NCBI GenBank assembly: GCA_016785225.1 | Contig: JAFBJZ010000354.1 | Coordinates: forward strand, 62,001 to 126,000 | DNA: 64,000 nucleotides | DNA from: Psettodes erumei | Lineage: Eukaryota; Chordata; Actinopteri; Pleuronectiformes; Psettodidae | Direction of reading: 5' to 3' | Shown here: positions 38,201 to 47,592 of the stretch, in pieces | How the letters are laid out: the number at the start of each line of letters is the position of its first letter | How positions within the stretch are numbered: the first letter of the stretch is position 1 | Program-made: the position numbers and the translations under genes | Notes under the pieces: generated by a model | What the model was told of the DNA's origin: nothing | The model's database searches: none | What the model saw: only the letters and a program-made list of their open reading frames with translations

Positions 38201-39408
38201 CCCGTCCAGTCAGGAGCGTCCAGCTTCCAGTCGGCAGCCCTGGGATGGACACACACACACAGACACACAGACACGACACGCAGGCAGTCAGGGAGACAGT
38301 GTGATGTAGGTGAGTTGGTAACAGCAGTTTATAAAGACTAATGTTGACGCGGAGGGCAACAATGAGCGAGAAAAACCGGAGACGGGAAGGGAAATGTGTG
38401 TTTTTGTGTGTGCATGTGTCTGTTAATGTGCGTCAATGTTATGATTCGTCCTACGCTCAGACACACTGGCAGCAATTTCCAACGTGAACGAAACGTGACT
38501 AAAGCATCAGACGGGCCTTTCACTGAGACCTAAGGCTGAAATATTACATCATCACCCCTTACTCACTGTACATATGGTCACTGGTTAACCAATCGTGGGT
38601 CTCATGGGACTCAGGCCTGCGCTACTGTTTGGTTGGAGTAATATCCACTGAAATGAAGTGGGTCAGGCTGAAGGACCAGTCTATTAAAAATGGGGTAAAC
38701 AGCTCTATATCAATCCCCTAAATCTTTAAAAAGAATAATGAAACAGCAGGCATCAGCCCGGACTGATAAGATTGTCTTTCCACTGGATCATCCATGTACT
38801 CTTCTTGACATTTAGCAGGCTTCAACCCTGCTGAAGTGTCACTGAGCAAGACATTTCTCTTCTGCTATGCTACCAACTGCCCAAAAGGTCACCCCAGTCG
38901 ATTATAACAATCGATTGATTATATCTGTAGGACAATAAAGCAGAATTCCCAGCAGAATCGCTGGGTCTTTTAAGCGTTGTAAGCACCATTTCCCCTCTGG
39001 CGTTCCTTTGGAGGAAAGCAGTATAAACACGCGGATGCTGACTGGGATGTAGCCAACCCCCCCGTCCCTGCGGTGCAGGTACAACCCGTCAGTAGCGTCT
39101 CTCCCACCATGACCTTGTAAACACACAGCAGAAACCATCCAGCACACAAGCTACGGCCGCCGTTGCGCGAAGGCTGCGTGATTAGGGGATGAGCTCGGCA
39201 GGTAGGTCGCCGAGGAGAGGGCTCCTAACGGGCGCTGCTCGCGGATGCTGGTGCAGGAAGCTCGCTGTCAGGCCGCTGCGCCCCCTCCTCTCCCGCCCCC
39301 ACTTCACCTGATAGCCCGGTTGGATGCTCTCGGTGGGATTCGGTAAACGTTGACTTCAGGTTTGACACAGAGGACCGACTCGTACTCGAACTGACCCTCG
39401 GTCGCCAT
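35217..39408 (-). CDS. necap1: NECAP1, adaptin ear-binding coat-associated protein 1
   Basis: Clathrin-coat accessory protein that binds the AP-2 alpha ear and regulates AP-2 at coated pits. Exons in transcript order: 39408-39308, 38239-38139, 37681-37577, 37376-37295, 37171-37063, 36831-36684 and 35329-35217; phases agree, 252 residues. It starts MATEGQFEYESVLCVKPEVN after CpG-rich sequence. The PHear (PH-like) domain covers about residues 1-150, with RIPPRASNR, DWKLDAPDWTGRMR, KVAYVKLEDKISG, YPGIAVETVSDSSRYFVLRI, GDAFDFNVALQDHFKWVKQ and KLDLGFKEGQTITLNIG. A proline-rich linker follows (LLPPPPGGK), then an acidic LLDLDSS, and DLWGDF, an AP-2 ear-binding WxxF motif at 243-246. It ends DSVSPK; the second, C-terminal WxxF I remember in human NECAP1 (275 residues) is absent. 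NECAP1 rather than NECAP2 is supported by neighbours foxj2, aicda and mfap5. Confidence 0.92.
35547..35700 (+). repeat. Interspersed repeat, family 'aaagggtca', copy 2 (necap1 intron)
   Basis: Begins ttaaagggtcatttcaccca and continues cccacttcttctggtgg and gaggtcaacctctgaaacc. It matches, in order, the copy at 3091-3235. The element may extend further right, perhaps to about 36080, but that part has no second copy here to define it. Confidence 0.5.
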
Positions 39409-39530
39409 CTTGACTTTACTCATTCGGTGTGTACGCCGGTGATGATGACGGCGAGTGGCGTGTCCGTGCGGCGGTAACGGGCTGCGTGACCGTAATAGAC
39501 GGTGTATTTGCGCACAACATGGCGACCCGG
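39160..39530. promoter_or_regulatory. necap1: CpG-rich promoter region of necap1
   Basis: The block around the first necap1 exon is richer in CG dinucleotides than its surroundings (for example cggccgccgttgcgcgaagg and gtgcggcggtaacgggctgc). The start codon is at 39408-39406, and the promoter should lie just to its right. No TATA box was seen. It may also serve as a bidirectional or shared CpG promoter, but no plus-strand gene begins here. Confidence 0.5.
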
Positions 39531-39788
39531 CTCGACTACGTCAGTTTCAGCAGTGCCCTTAAAGTGGCATTTCCACCTATTTTACACATAAAGGTCAGCC
39601 TACATGTATATCAGAGCAGCATTGGGCCTGTGTCAAGTCAAAGATAATTACTCCAGTGACATCACCTGCGTTTGGCTTTTGCGTTTTTGTTGGCAAAGTG
39701 TGGCATGGAGTATTCATATCAAAATATCTCAAAATATGGCATGGCATTCGAGGTTTTTCATCACTATTTATTTATTATTTTTTATTTG

Positions 39789-39793
39789 TTGAC

Positions 39794-39825
<32 letters not shown>
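39789..39825. repeat. (TTGA)n microsatellite
   Basis: About nine units of TTGA/GATT with one early interruption. It lies between the necap1 promoter and the aicda 3' end. Confidence 0.9.
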
Positions 39826-39826
<1 letters not shown>

Positions 39827-39965
39827 TGACATTGAGCTGAATAGCTGTGGAGTCATTTTTTTGAAAAAGTTGAAGTAGCTAAGCCAAATGCCTGCAAACT
39901 ATCACTTCAAGTACAAAACACAAATTAACAATAGGAACATTAAACAGTAGTTCACTGTATATTAT

Positions 39966-39971
39966 TTTATT
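39966..39971 (-). terminator. aicda: Candidate aicda polyadenylation signal (distal)
   Basis: Reads AATAAA on the minus strand, about 180 bases after the stop codon. A second signal lies closer, at 40058-40053. Confidence 0.45.
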
Positions 39972-40052
39972 TCACATGACCATATTGCTACAGAGACAGC
40001 AAGCAGCAGCTCCCTAATGTTAAAAGCCTTGCCACAACTATTTTTTCTCACT

Positions 40053-40058
40053 TTTATT
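40053..40058 (-). terminator. aicda: Candidate aicda polyadenylation signal (proximal)
   Basis: Reads AATAAA on the minus strand, about 90 bases after the stop codon, within an AT-rich stretch. Confidence 0.45.
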
Positions 40059-40148
40059 TTTCTTTCTCAGTTTAGCAGTTGTAGTGATGGACCAACATGT
40101 CTCTCCTCTATAGACATAGAGTAATAATGGAACTATGGTATTTATGCT

Positions 40149-41895
40149 TCACAGTCCAAGAAGTCTGAAGGCATCTCTCAAATCTTCTGTTTCACACGGC
40201 TGAGAAAGAAAGAGAAAACAATATTAGAATTTTAACCAAGTCATTACTGGTTCGGTCCAGTCCTCTCCTGAAATGAAATATGCATTGTGGCAAATCTTCT
40301 ACCTGGAGGATGCGGTGAAGTTTTCTGGCCAGGCGAACAGTGTTTTGGTGCAGCTCCTCCCAGGCCTTGAAGTTGCTCTCTTTACGAGCCACAAAGGTCT
40401 GCCAACAATAGAAGAAGTCTGAAGAGAAAGGAAAAGAAATAATCATTGTCGTTGGTATCAAGAGAGTGATCATTATAATTAAAACAATGGCATTTTAGGT
40501 GGACTTTGGCTTAATCTTCCATATGTTTGTAGCTCTAGAATTACAGTATGTACAAGTCTGCTCTCCATATTTCTACCACATATACACAGATTCATGCCTC
40601 CACCTTTGTAACTCATGACTGTGAGCTGCACTCCAGCTTTTTTAAGGATCCTCAGGCCCTCTCTCTCTCGGCTGTTCTCCATGTCACAGAAATAAAGGCG
40701 GGAGACGAAGATCCGGAGCCGAAGGTTGGGCGTCTGGTGTAGGAACTGGGCCAGTTTGATGGAACAGTTGGCACAGGGAGACCAGGAGCAGAACCAGGTG
40801 ATGGAGTAACTGAGCTTCCTCTCTCCAGTCACTCCATAACCCCACAGACCTGGACACAAGGCCCCCAGGTAGCGTAGGAACACCATCTATGGAGAAATGA
40901 AGATAATAGGGATATAATCAACTTACACGTTGATTTGTTATTTTCTGCATCTCCCCTAAAAAAGCCCATGTTACAGTACATGCTCATCTGTTTTCACCCA
41001 CATTACTTACCTCTGCATGACAGCCATTGCGGTTGCGGAGGTGTCCGAAGTCAAAGGTCAAAGAGTCTGGGCCCACTCGCCTCTTCACTACAAAGCAGAG
41101 GTATGTCTCATGCCTGCCCCTTGCCCAACGCACATTTTTGTAATGGAAGATGAACTTTTTTCGGGGCAAAAGCACACTGAGACAAAGGGAGAAACGGTGC
41201 ACTTGTTATTAGCTAATGCCAAGTTATGCAGGAACAAAGGCAGACACAGTAACACTTAAATAAAAAACATTTAACTTTCTTTTTAAAGACAAAATGAATT
41301 TACAAAAATCCCCATCATCATCAAAATATCTCCAGTGACAGTTAGTTTATGTTGTTCTTAGCAGAGACTTGTCATTTTATGCCAGGAAAGTCAGAGACAA
41401 ATTCTATTAAGGAACTCATTCAATTACCAGACTATTACTCTTACTACTGGGATGACTCACACATGAATTCATGTTTAAATGTAATAAGTTAGAATAATAA
41501 ATGCATGTAAAACCTGTGGTTAGCCAAATGTGAGAGATGGACAGTCAGTAGGCAGCGAACATTCATTGCAGTCTCTCACTCTCACTTTCACAACTTTTAG
41601 CGAAACCGTTGTTCAACACTCATTAATTCTGAAACCTCATTTGATAATGCACAGGAGTATTGTGGCATAATTAGGCAAACAGATTCCCATTACAGAATAT
41701 ATGATATTAGCATCAAAGCATGGTAGTATGGCAAAAGTATTTACAAAAACTTTATAATACCTTTATAAAAAATGTTTCACATTTGACAGTATGCATGTGC
41801 AACTGGCATAAATATGCACCAAAATCAAATACATATACAACATACAGTATGAATAGAATGTATCCATTTGCTCACCTGTCGAGCTTTGTAATCAT
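40149..41895 (-). CDS. aicda: Activation-induced cytidine deaminase (AID)
   Basis: DNA cytidine deaminase that deaminates C to U in immunoglobulin genes of activated B cells, starting somatic hypermutation. Exons in transcript order: 41895-41876, 41176-41011, 40886-40604, 40418-40303 and 40199-40149; five exons, phases agree, 211 residues. The start MITKLDS matches fish AID, and its first exon is only 20 bases. RKKFIFHYKNVRWARGRHET is followed by the zinc and catalytic residues HAE (His60, Glu62) and SWSPCANC (Cys100, Cys103). The gap between them is about nine residues longer than in mammals, as reported for fish AID. Also visible are LRIFVSRLYFCD, the substrate-loop region, and DFFYCWQTFVARKESNFKAW. 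The C-terminus is EDLRDAFRLLGL, the nuclear-export type ending. All key residues are present, so it appears functional. Confidence 0.95.
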
Positions 41896-41965
41896 TTTGA
41901 AAAACGCGCTTTGCTTTGTCGTACAGCAGGCATGGGTAAATGGAGGTAAATGAGAGAGAGCGAAA

Positions 41966-41968
41966 GTG

Positions 41969-42000
<32 letters not shown>

Positions 42001-42001
42001 C
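41966..42001. repeat. (GT)n microsatellite upstream of aicda
   Basis: GT tract with two cg interruptions, about 70 bases upstream of the aicda start codon on the transcribed side, so it falls in the aicda 5' region. Confidence 0.9.
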
Positions 42002-44316
42002 GTTTATGCGTGTGTGTGATGGGGGGTTAAAGGGAAGGAACTGAGAACATATACCTCTAAACATAAACATCCTGCATCTGCATACAACAGAGACTGCTTC
42101 TGGTTGGACAAAAAGGTTTTTCAAATAAGTTTACGGGGTGTGATACAAAAGAGATGGATGAATATATTGTACTTTCTTGCTGCAGAGCAATCAAAGCTAC
42201 AAATGAATCACTCATTTGCTAATGTTTATCTATCAAGGGCAGTGTGGTTTTTTATGTGTGTGTGTTTTAAATTAACGTTAGTTCACATGATGGTTAAAGT
42301 GAAACCAATCTTTTGGTACAAGGCATTAAAGGAATTTTATTTTGGGAAACAACAATTTTACTCAATAGTGTGTTTGACGTTATTTGTAACCTTTGGAGTT
42401 TCTTCACAGACGTCAGTAGTGTGTGCCAACCGGCTGGAACTTTCCAAACACTTACGACTCGTCCAGTCATCATGCCCCTTCACTTTAGTTTTCCCACATC
42501 ATTAAACAAGGACTTCCAGATACCTTCTCACCTTGATCTACATAGGGTTCGCCACCAACCCCTCCTGCTATTCATCCTTTCCACCTATCTAACCCCCACA
42601 CCTCTAGGCCCCAAGATTTGGTGGAGCCATAGGCGTTCCCAGACCTTAGAGGCCCTGACACCTACTTTGTCCTCTGATCTGGGTTTTCCCAAACTGTGTC
42701 AGGCTATGAGCAGATCCGTCATCGACCTCCCTCACCCTGTGTGTCTGCTAGACTGGCCGGCCAGCTGACCAACCACAGTGTGTGGATAAATCTCACTCAT
42801 AAGCCTTTGAACCATCAGATGCTGTCATCCACCCTTGCCAAATCAGGATGTGTATTATTTTGCTGTCGTCTTTTTCTTTTCTCTGTCTGTTTTAGCTCTG
42901 GCCTAGTCTGCTCACTCAGTTCTACTTCATGCACTCTGCTTTCCCATGACTCCCCTCACCCTCTCATGCACTCTGTGGTTTGGGGAATTCACCGTTTCCC
43001 AGGGTGGCTGTTTTTGGAGCTCATCTGTGCGTGTATGCGCGCATCTGTGTGCTCACCATCTGTATGAGCATGTCATTAACACACTCTATATGTTATACAT
43101 CATCTGGAACAAATTCATCTAATTTATCCTGTGATTGTGTGGTGCCTCAAAATTTAAAGTGATTCATGTGTATGTGTGTCTGTGTGCCCAGAGCAACCTC
43201 ACATCATATTGCATTACTCTGACGGTGCAGTAAGCCTAATGTCTCTGCACATTTGATCTCGTGTGCATGTGTCTTTTCCCGACTTCAAGAGGCTGATCAA
43301 ATGCCAAATTATATGAAACCACTTCCCACCCAGCTCTCTGGGTTTGACCACAGCTGACCAAGGTCATCTCACAGTCACACATGGACACTCACGTGCACTA
43401 CCATCCCTCTTGTGCACTGTTTGTGTGTGTGTGGTGGAGTAGTTCAGCGTGGCCAGACACGGCTGTGCATTTAACCCATAGTCAGGGGCAGAAACCGGGT
43501 GTAGGAAATGCCAAGTCACATTTTCCGAAACCCACCCGCCCACACCCTGCACTTGCGCGTGTGCACACACTCACACATACACACGCTTACACACAACCAT
43601 ACCGTGCAGACGCACATGACCACAGTCACAAACAGACTTTCTTTCCAGTGTGTGAACTCACATCTGTTTCCTGACAACAATAATAGCTCCAGATTGGGCG
43701 GGTAGAGGCCCAGCTAACAGGTGTCTGCTCTTTGACAGTCATGAAGAAACAACCTGGTGATGACCAAGGAGTGTCACAAGTAAAAATACAGCTTTTACAA
43801 GGTGAAAATGGGCTGACCATACATTTAGCTGTGAGCGGTAACAACACTGTGGTGTTACTGCTCAGCTTTTTTGTCTAAGTTAATTAAAGGACAGTGATTT
43901 TCCACTACAGCTTGCATGATCAGGACTTTGCAGTAAAGTATAAGCTTGTATTTGTCTTCACATCAAGTGAGATATGCTTCCTTCCCACACACATTAACCT
44001 TGCACAAACATCCTGTGGTGTTTATCTGTGGCACGTAAATGCAATACTGACATCCATTGAGGTTAGCAGTCAGGTATATTCGCAATGCAAGCATGAGGGC
44101 TGCTAACCATATTAAGGTTAGCCTCAGACTGGGGCTGTGTGCACTTCCCCATTCGGGTACATAAACTGCCATTCACCTGCAAACCACACGCATTTCTGAG
44201 TCAGAATACGTTTGCACATACTGTATATAATGTGCTGTGCTAAAATCTGCATTGCATATGAGCTTTGAAAAACAACTATCAAAATAGAATTAAGTAGATG
44301 TGATTTTGTAGTATGT

Positions 44317-44490
44317 TAGGGCTGAGACTAATAGTTAATCATTAAAAGTAATCAGTCAGTCTGCAAACCATTAAGAGGTTGTAACCAGAAGATGTCTGTA
44401 ACTTTTAAGACAAATAATGAAATTATGATACTAAATACATTTCCAAAATTGCCACTGATTAATTTTCTGTCAACCAACAGTTTCAACACT
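44317..44490. mobile_element. Short nonautonomous element, copy 3
   Basis: Starts tagggctgagactaatagtt, continues gtctgtaacttttaagac and ends attaattttctgtcaacc. This is the same layout as the copies at 14619 and 29753. Diverged, with no coding capacity. Confidence 0.5.
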
Positions 44491-45238
44491 AAAATATTTA
44501 ATTAACGACTGACACATACTGCCATCATCATCATTAATGAATGCAGAATTTGGAATTCTCAGTCAGTCGTGCCCCTGACATGTTGTAAAATATATCAAAG
44601 AATGCCAAAATGAAAGGGAGGCAGCACTGTTTTTGCAGACTCACAGACCCACATATGGTACATGAAAGTGAGCAGTGGCTGCCAAAGAGCTCAGAAAGAT
44701 AAAAGCAGACAAATTCTGCAGATTCATAAAAACCACACATACTTCCTATACAGTCACTGCACTGTACATCCTCCCATCTGTATGGTTTCACACACAAATG
44801 AGTGAAACTGCACGCATCCACACACCTTTTTTAAAAAGACATCTTCTCTGCAGACATTTTACATAAATATTTTACTTCATTACAAATATTAGAGAACAAC
44901 AAGCCTGAGGCAAAATTATGCTTTTTTTGAACTCATAAATAATAAACAACCATTTGCTTTGTGCAGATTGAGGGATGGAACTTTAAATGATAGAAAAGTA
45001 TACTTAAAACAAACTTTAAAACAGAACAGCAACACATACAGTAAATGAATACCAGCATAAATATCAAATATTCAATAAATTATCAACTTCACAAATAAAT
45101 ACTCAAACATGTTGCGGCAATGATACTATTGCCTTCAGCAGAGATACACGATTTGCACTTATGGTATTTCTTGTATACGCTTAACCATTCCTGGGCTCAC
45201 TGCAACCTTTTTCACTCCATAAGTCTGTCATCACTCAA

Positions 45239-46298
45239 TCACAGGTCTTTGTAAAACACCTTAGTGAGGGGGTATCCCAGAAAGCCTCTCTCTGGAGTCT
45301 CCAGCTTCAACTCCTTATCGTCTTCTTCGTCAGTCCCCTCCCCCAGCTGCTGATAGCCTAGTTTCCTGAAGAAGGCCTCGCCCACCTTAGACGGGTAGGG
45401 GACGTGTGCGTACACTCTGTGTGCGCCGTTCTCTCTCTCTCTTTGCTCCAAACTCTGGACAAGCAGCCGACCCAGCCCCTCCCTGCGGTACCAGCAGCCT
45501 GTCACCAGCCTGCAGATCCTCCTGATGCCCGCTCGCATCTCACTCTCCCGAAAGATGCAGCCCATGATCTCTCCATCACAGTCTGCCACCCAGATCTGTC
45601 CTGCTGCCTGTTCTCTCTCTGGGGTGACCTTCTCCGTTGACTCCTTGTCCTTGTCTTTGGATCCAATTTTGCATCTTGGCTAAAGAAAAGAAATCAGATT
45701 ATAAGGCGGCAGTATTTGGTCACCAGAATTAAATGAAGACAACCAAAAAGTAAAAGTAAGAATTCCCAGCAAACCAGTAGAATCACCTTTTTGGTGAGCG
45801 GTGTTTTGCCACTGATCCTAGAGATGGGATTTTGCAGTGTCTCATCCTGTGTCCCCCGGTAGCTACTGCCCACATAATCCCAGTAGGGACGGCTACTGCC
45901 TAGAACCCCCGTAGACCGCGGCATGGTGATCTTGAGAAAGACAATTAGCAGGAAGACAGGAATAGCAAGGGCCAGGATAAAGGAGTGGACAAGGCAGCGT
46001 AGGATTGAGGAGAAAACAGCCAAGATGAAGAGGCAGAGGGGACGAGTTAGGATGTGGAGGATGAGACGGTTTTCTGTGCCCTCACAGCCCTCCTGGGGAA
46101 AAAATATCAATGTAAGAAATAAAAATTAAACACAAGCCTCGCTAGGAGAAGGTGCACATTTCCATATTACCCAGGTGAAAGGAGCCTGGTACAAAACTTT
46201 TAACAAGTTGCACAAACCTTGATGAGGGCTTTGATCGTCTCTATTTCGTCCGCCTTCATCCTCCTCATCACCACCTGATCCAGATCCAGCCTCACCAT
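45239..46298 (-). CDS. nat14: N-acetyltransferase 14 (GNAT family, membrane-associated)
   Basis: Probable acetyltransferase; its substrate is not established. Exons in transcript order: 46298-46218, 46092-45787 and 45679-45239; all three are in phase 0, giving 275 residues (human NAT14 about 206). It starts MVRLDLDQVVMRRMKADEIE. ENRLILHILTRPLCLFILAV begins a hydrophobic stretch at about residues 46-82, long enough for two membrane passes or a hairpin; the human protein has the same TENR.ALHALTRP segment. A linker of about 75 residues follows, rich in charged residues (KDKDKEST). The GNAT core then shows IWVADCDGEIMGCIF, the acetyl-CoA motif RREGLG at 194-199, and EAFFRKLGYQ. The C-terminus FYKDL matches the FSKDL ending of human NAT14. 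It lies next to znf628 in the same orientation, as in human 19q13.42. Confidence 0.88.
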
Positions 46299-46299
46299 G

Positions 46300-47592
46300 T
46301 TTAGACTGCTGTTTCTACACAGGTTGTGGCAAACTCCAACATCTACACCATGTGCATGGGGGAACCTACAAAAACATATTTAAAGGAGAGCACATGGACA
46401 GGAGGGTGTTATTTGTTTTTGGCAAGGAAGGTGACAGTGAAACATAGCTTTGGGACGTTTGATTCTGATTTGTGATACACTTTTGCGTGATCTGTACTAT
46501 GACAAGCTTGTTGAGGTTGAAATATTTCCACATTCGTATTATGCAATACACTCGACTTCGCATACAGTGTGAGCCAGTGGTTGCAGGGTACAGTAACATC
46601 CCACCCACGCCGGTTTCCAAACAACAAAGGGGATTATGGAGGATTTGAAGCATGCACGTATCACCCGTCGTCTTGCACTTGTGCAGTGCACACACCATTC
46701 TAGCACTGCGTCTCCACGTTAAACCGCGATCATCAAAGGTAAAGTCGAAAGCAAAAAGATCTCGTTCAAATCCTTATATGGTTATTACGGTGTGCTGCGG
46801 TGTCCTAACATACGCAGGCACCCTAGCTTCTGCTGTAAAATTAAAAAAAAAAAAACCAAAACAATCCCGCTTACCTTCTGCACGGCGCAGAGAGAGATGA
46901 GGAATACTGTATTATGTACGTATCTGTTTGTTTTGCAGCCCGTGCAGCTTCGACACGTTTGACTGAATGACCACCAAGTCGCTTCTTGCGTAAGCAGGAG
47001 GAATTCTGGACGTGAACGCAAACCCTTTACACGTTCCCAACATCTCGACCTACGCCACTTGCGTACTTACAATCCGCACTGCGCAGATGATACGTGAATG
47101 GCAAACCCGACTTAACGGCGTCAACGCAGCTCCAAATGCCATGACCTTATTCTTTACTTACCGTAACAGTGAACAGCAAAAAAAAAACAACAAAAGAAAA
47201 ACCCCAGCACCATCAAAGATGGCTAATGATAACAGGTAAAACAAAACGGATTTATTAATAATCAGCTAATATTTCATATTAAGGTTGCGAAGAAAGTAGG
47301 CCATTTACAACATTTATTCACAAACTTATTTACTTAATAAACAAACTGCCAATGACAGCATCATTTAGACTCATATTTTAGGAATATTTTAAGGTCCATG
47401 TACAGCCTATTTGAATGTATAACATTTCCTATATGGCATCATGGCATTACAACACAGTACTCAGCTAACTGCATGTTCTCTCCCAGATCCAGGAGAACTC
47501 ACACTGACTAAAGTGCTAACACACTCAGCTCACAAATAGTGAGGCATTCGTTTTGCACACACAGTTTTCTCCCTCTAACATGTGCACTGGTT
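46300..47592. other. nat14 upstream region and znf628 3' untranslated region
   Basis: About 1.3 kb. The left part holds the nat14 5' region, with AT-rich sequence and CpG-containing stretches near 46900-47050; I could not place its noncoding exon. The right part (about 47230-47592) is the znf628 3' untranslated region. Reading frames here are short and unrecognised. Confidence 0.5.
47313..47318 (-). terminator. znf628: Candidate znf628 polyadenylation signal
   Basis: Reads AATAAA on the minus strand, about 275 bases after the stop codon. Another AATAAA lies at 47256-47251. Confidence 0.5.

Larger units (their letters stand above)
41900..45120. other. Intergenic between aicda and nat14
   Basis: About 3.2 kb holding the aicda upstream region (left), a (GT)n tract, a short transposon relic at 44317-44490 and, at the right, the AT-rich 3' untranslated region of nat14. 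Several plus-strand frames of 100-150 codons (42104-42768) show no protein family. No other gene seen. Confidence 0.55.

Noticed and set aside
42104..42768. Overlapping plus-strand frames between aicda and nat14
   Set aside because: Two overlapping frames of similar length with no motif. Absence of recognisable exons argues against a gene.
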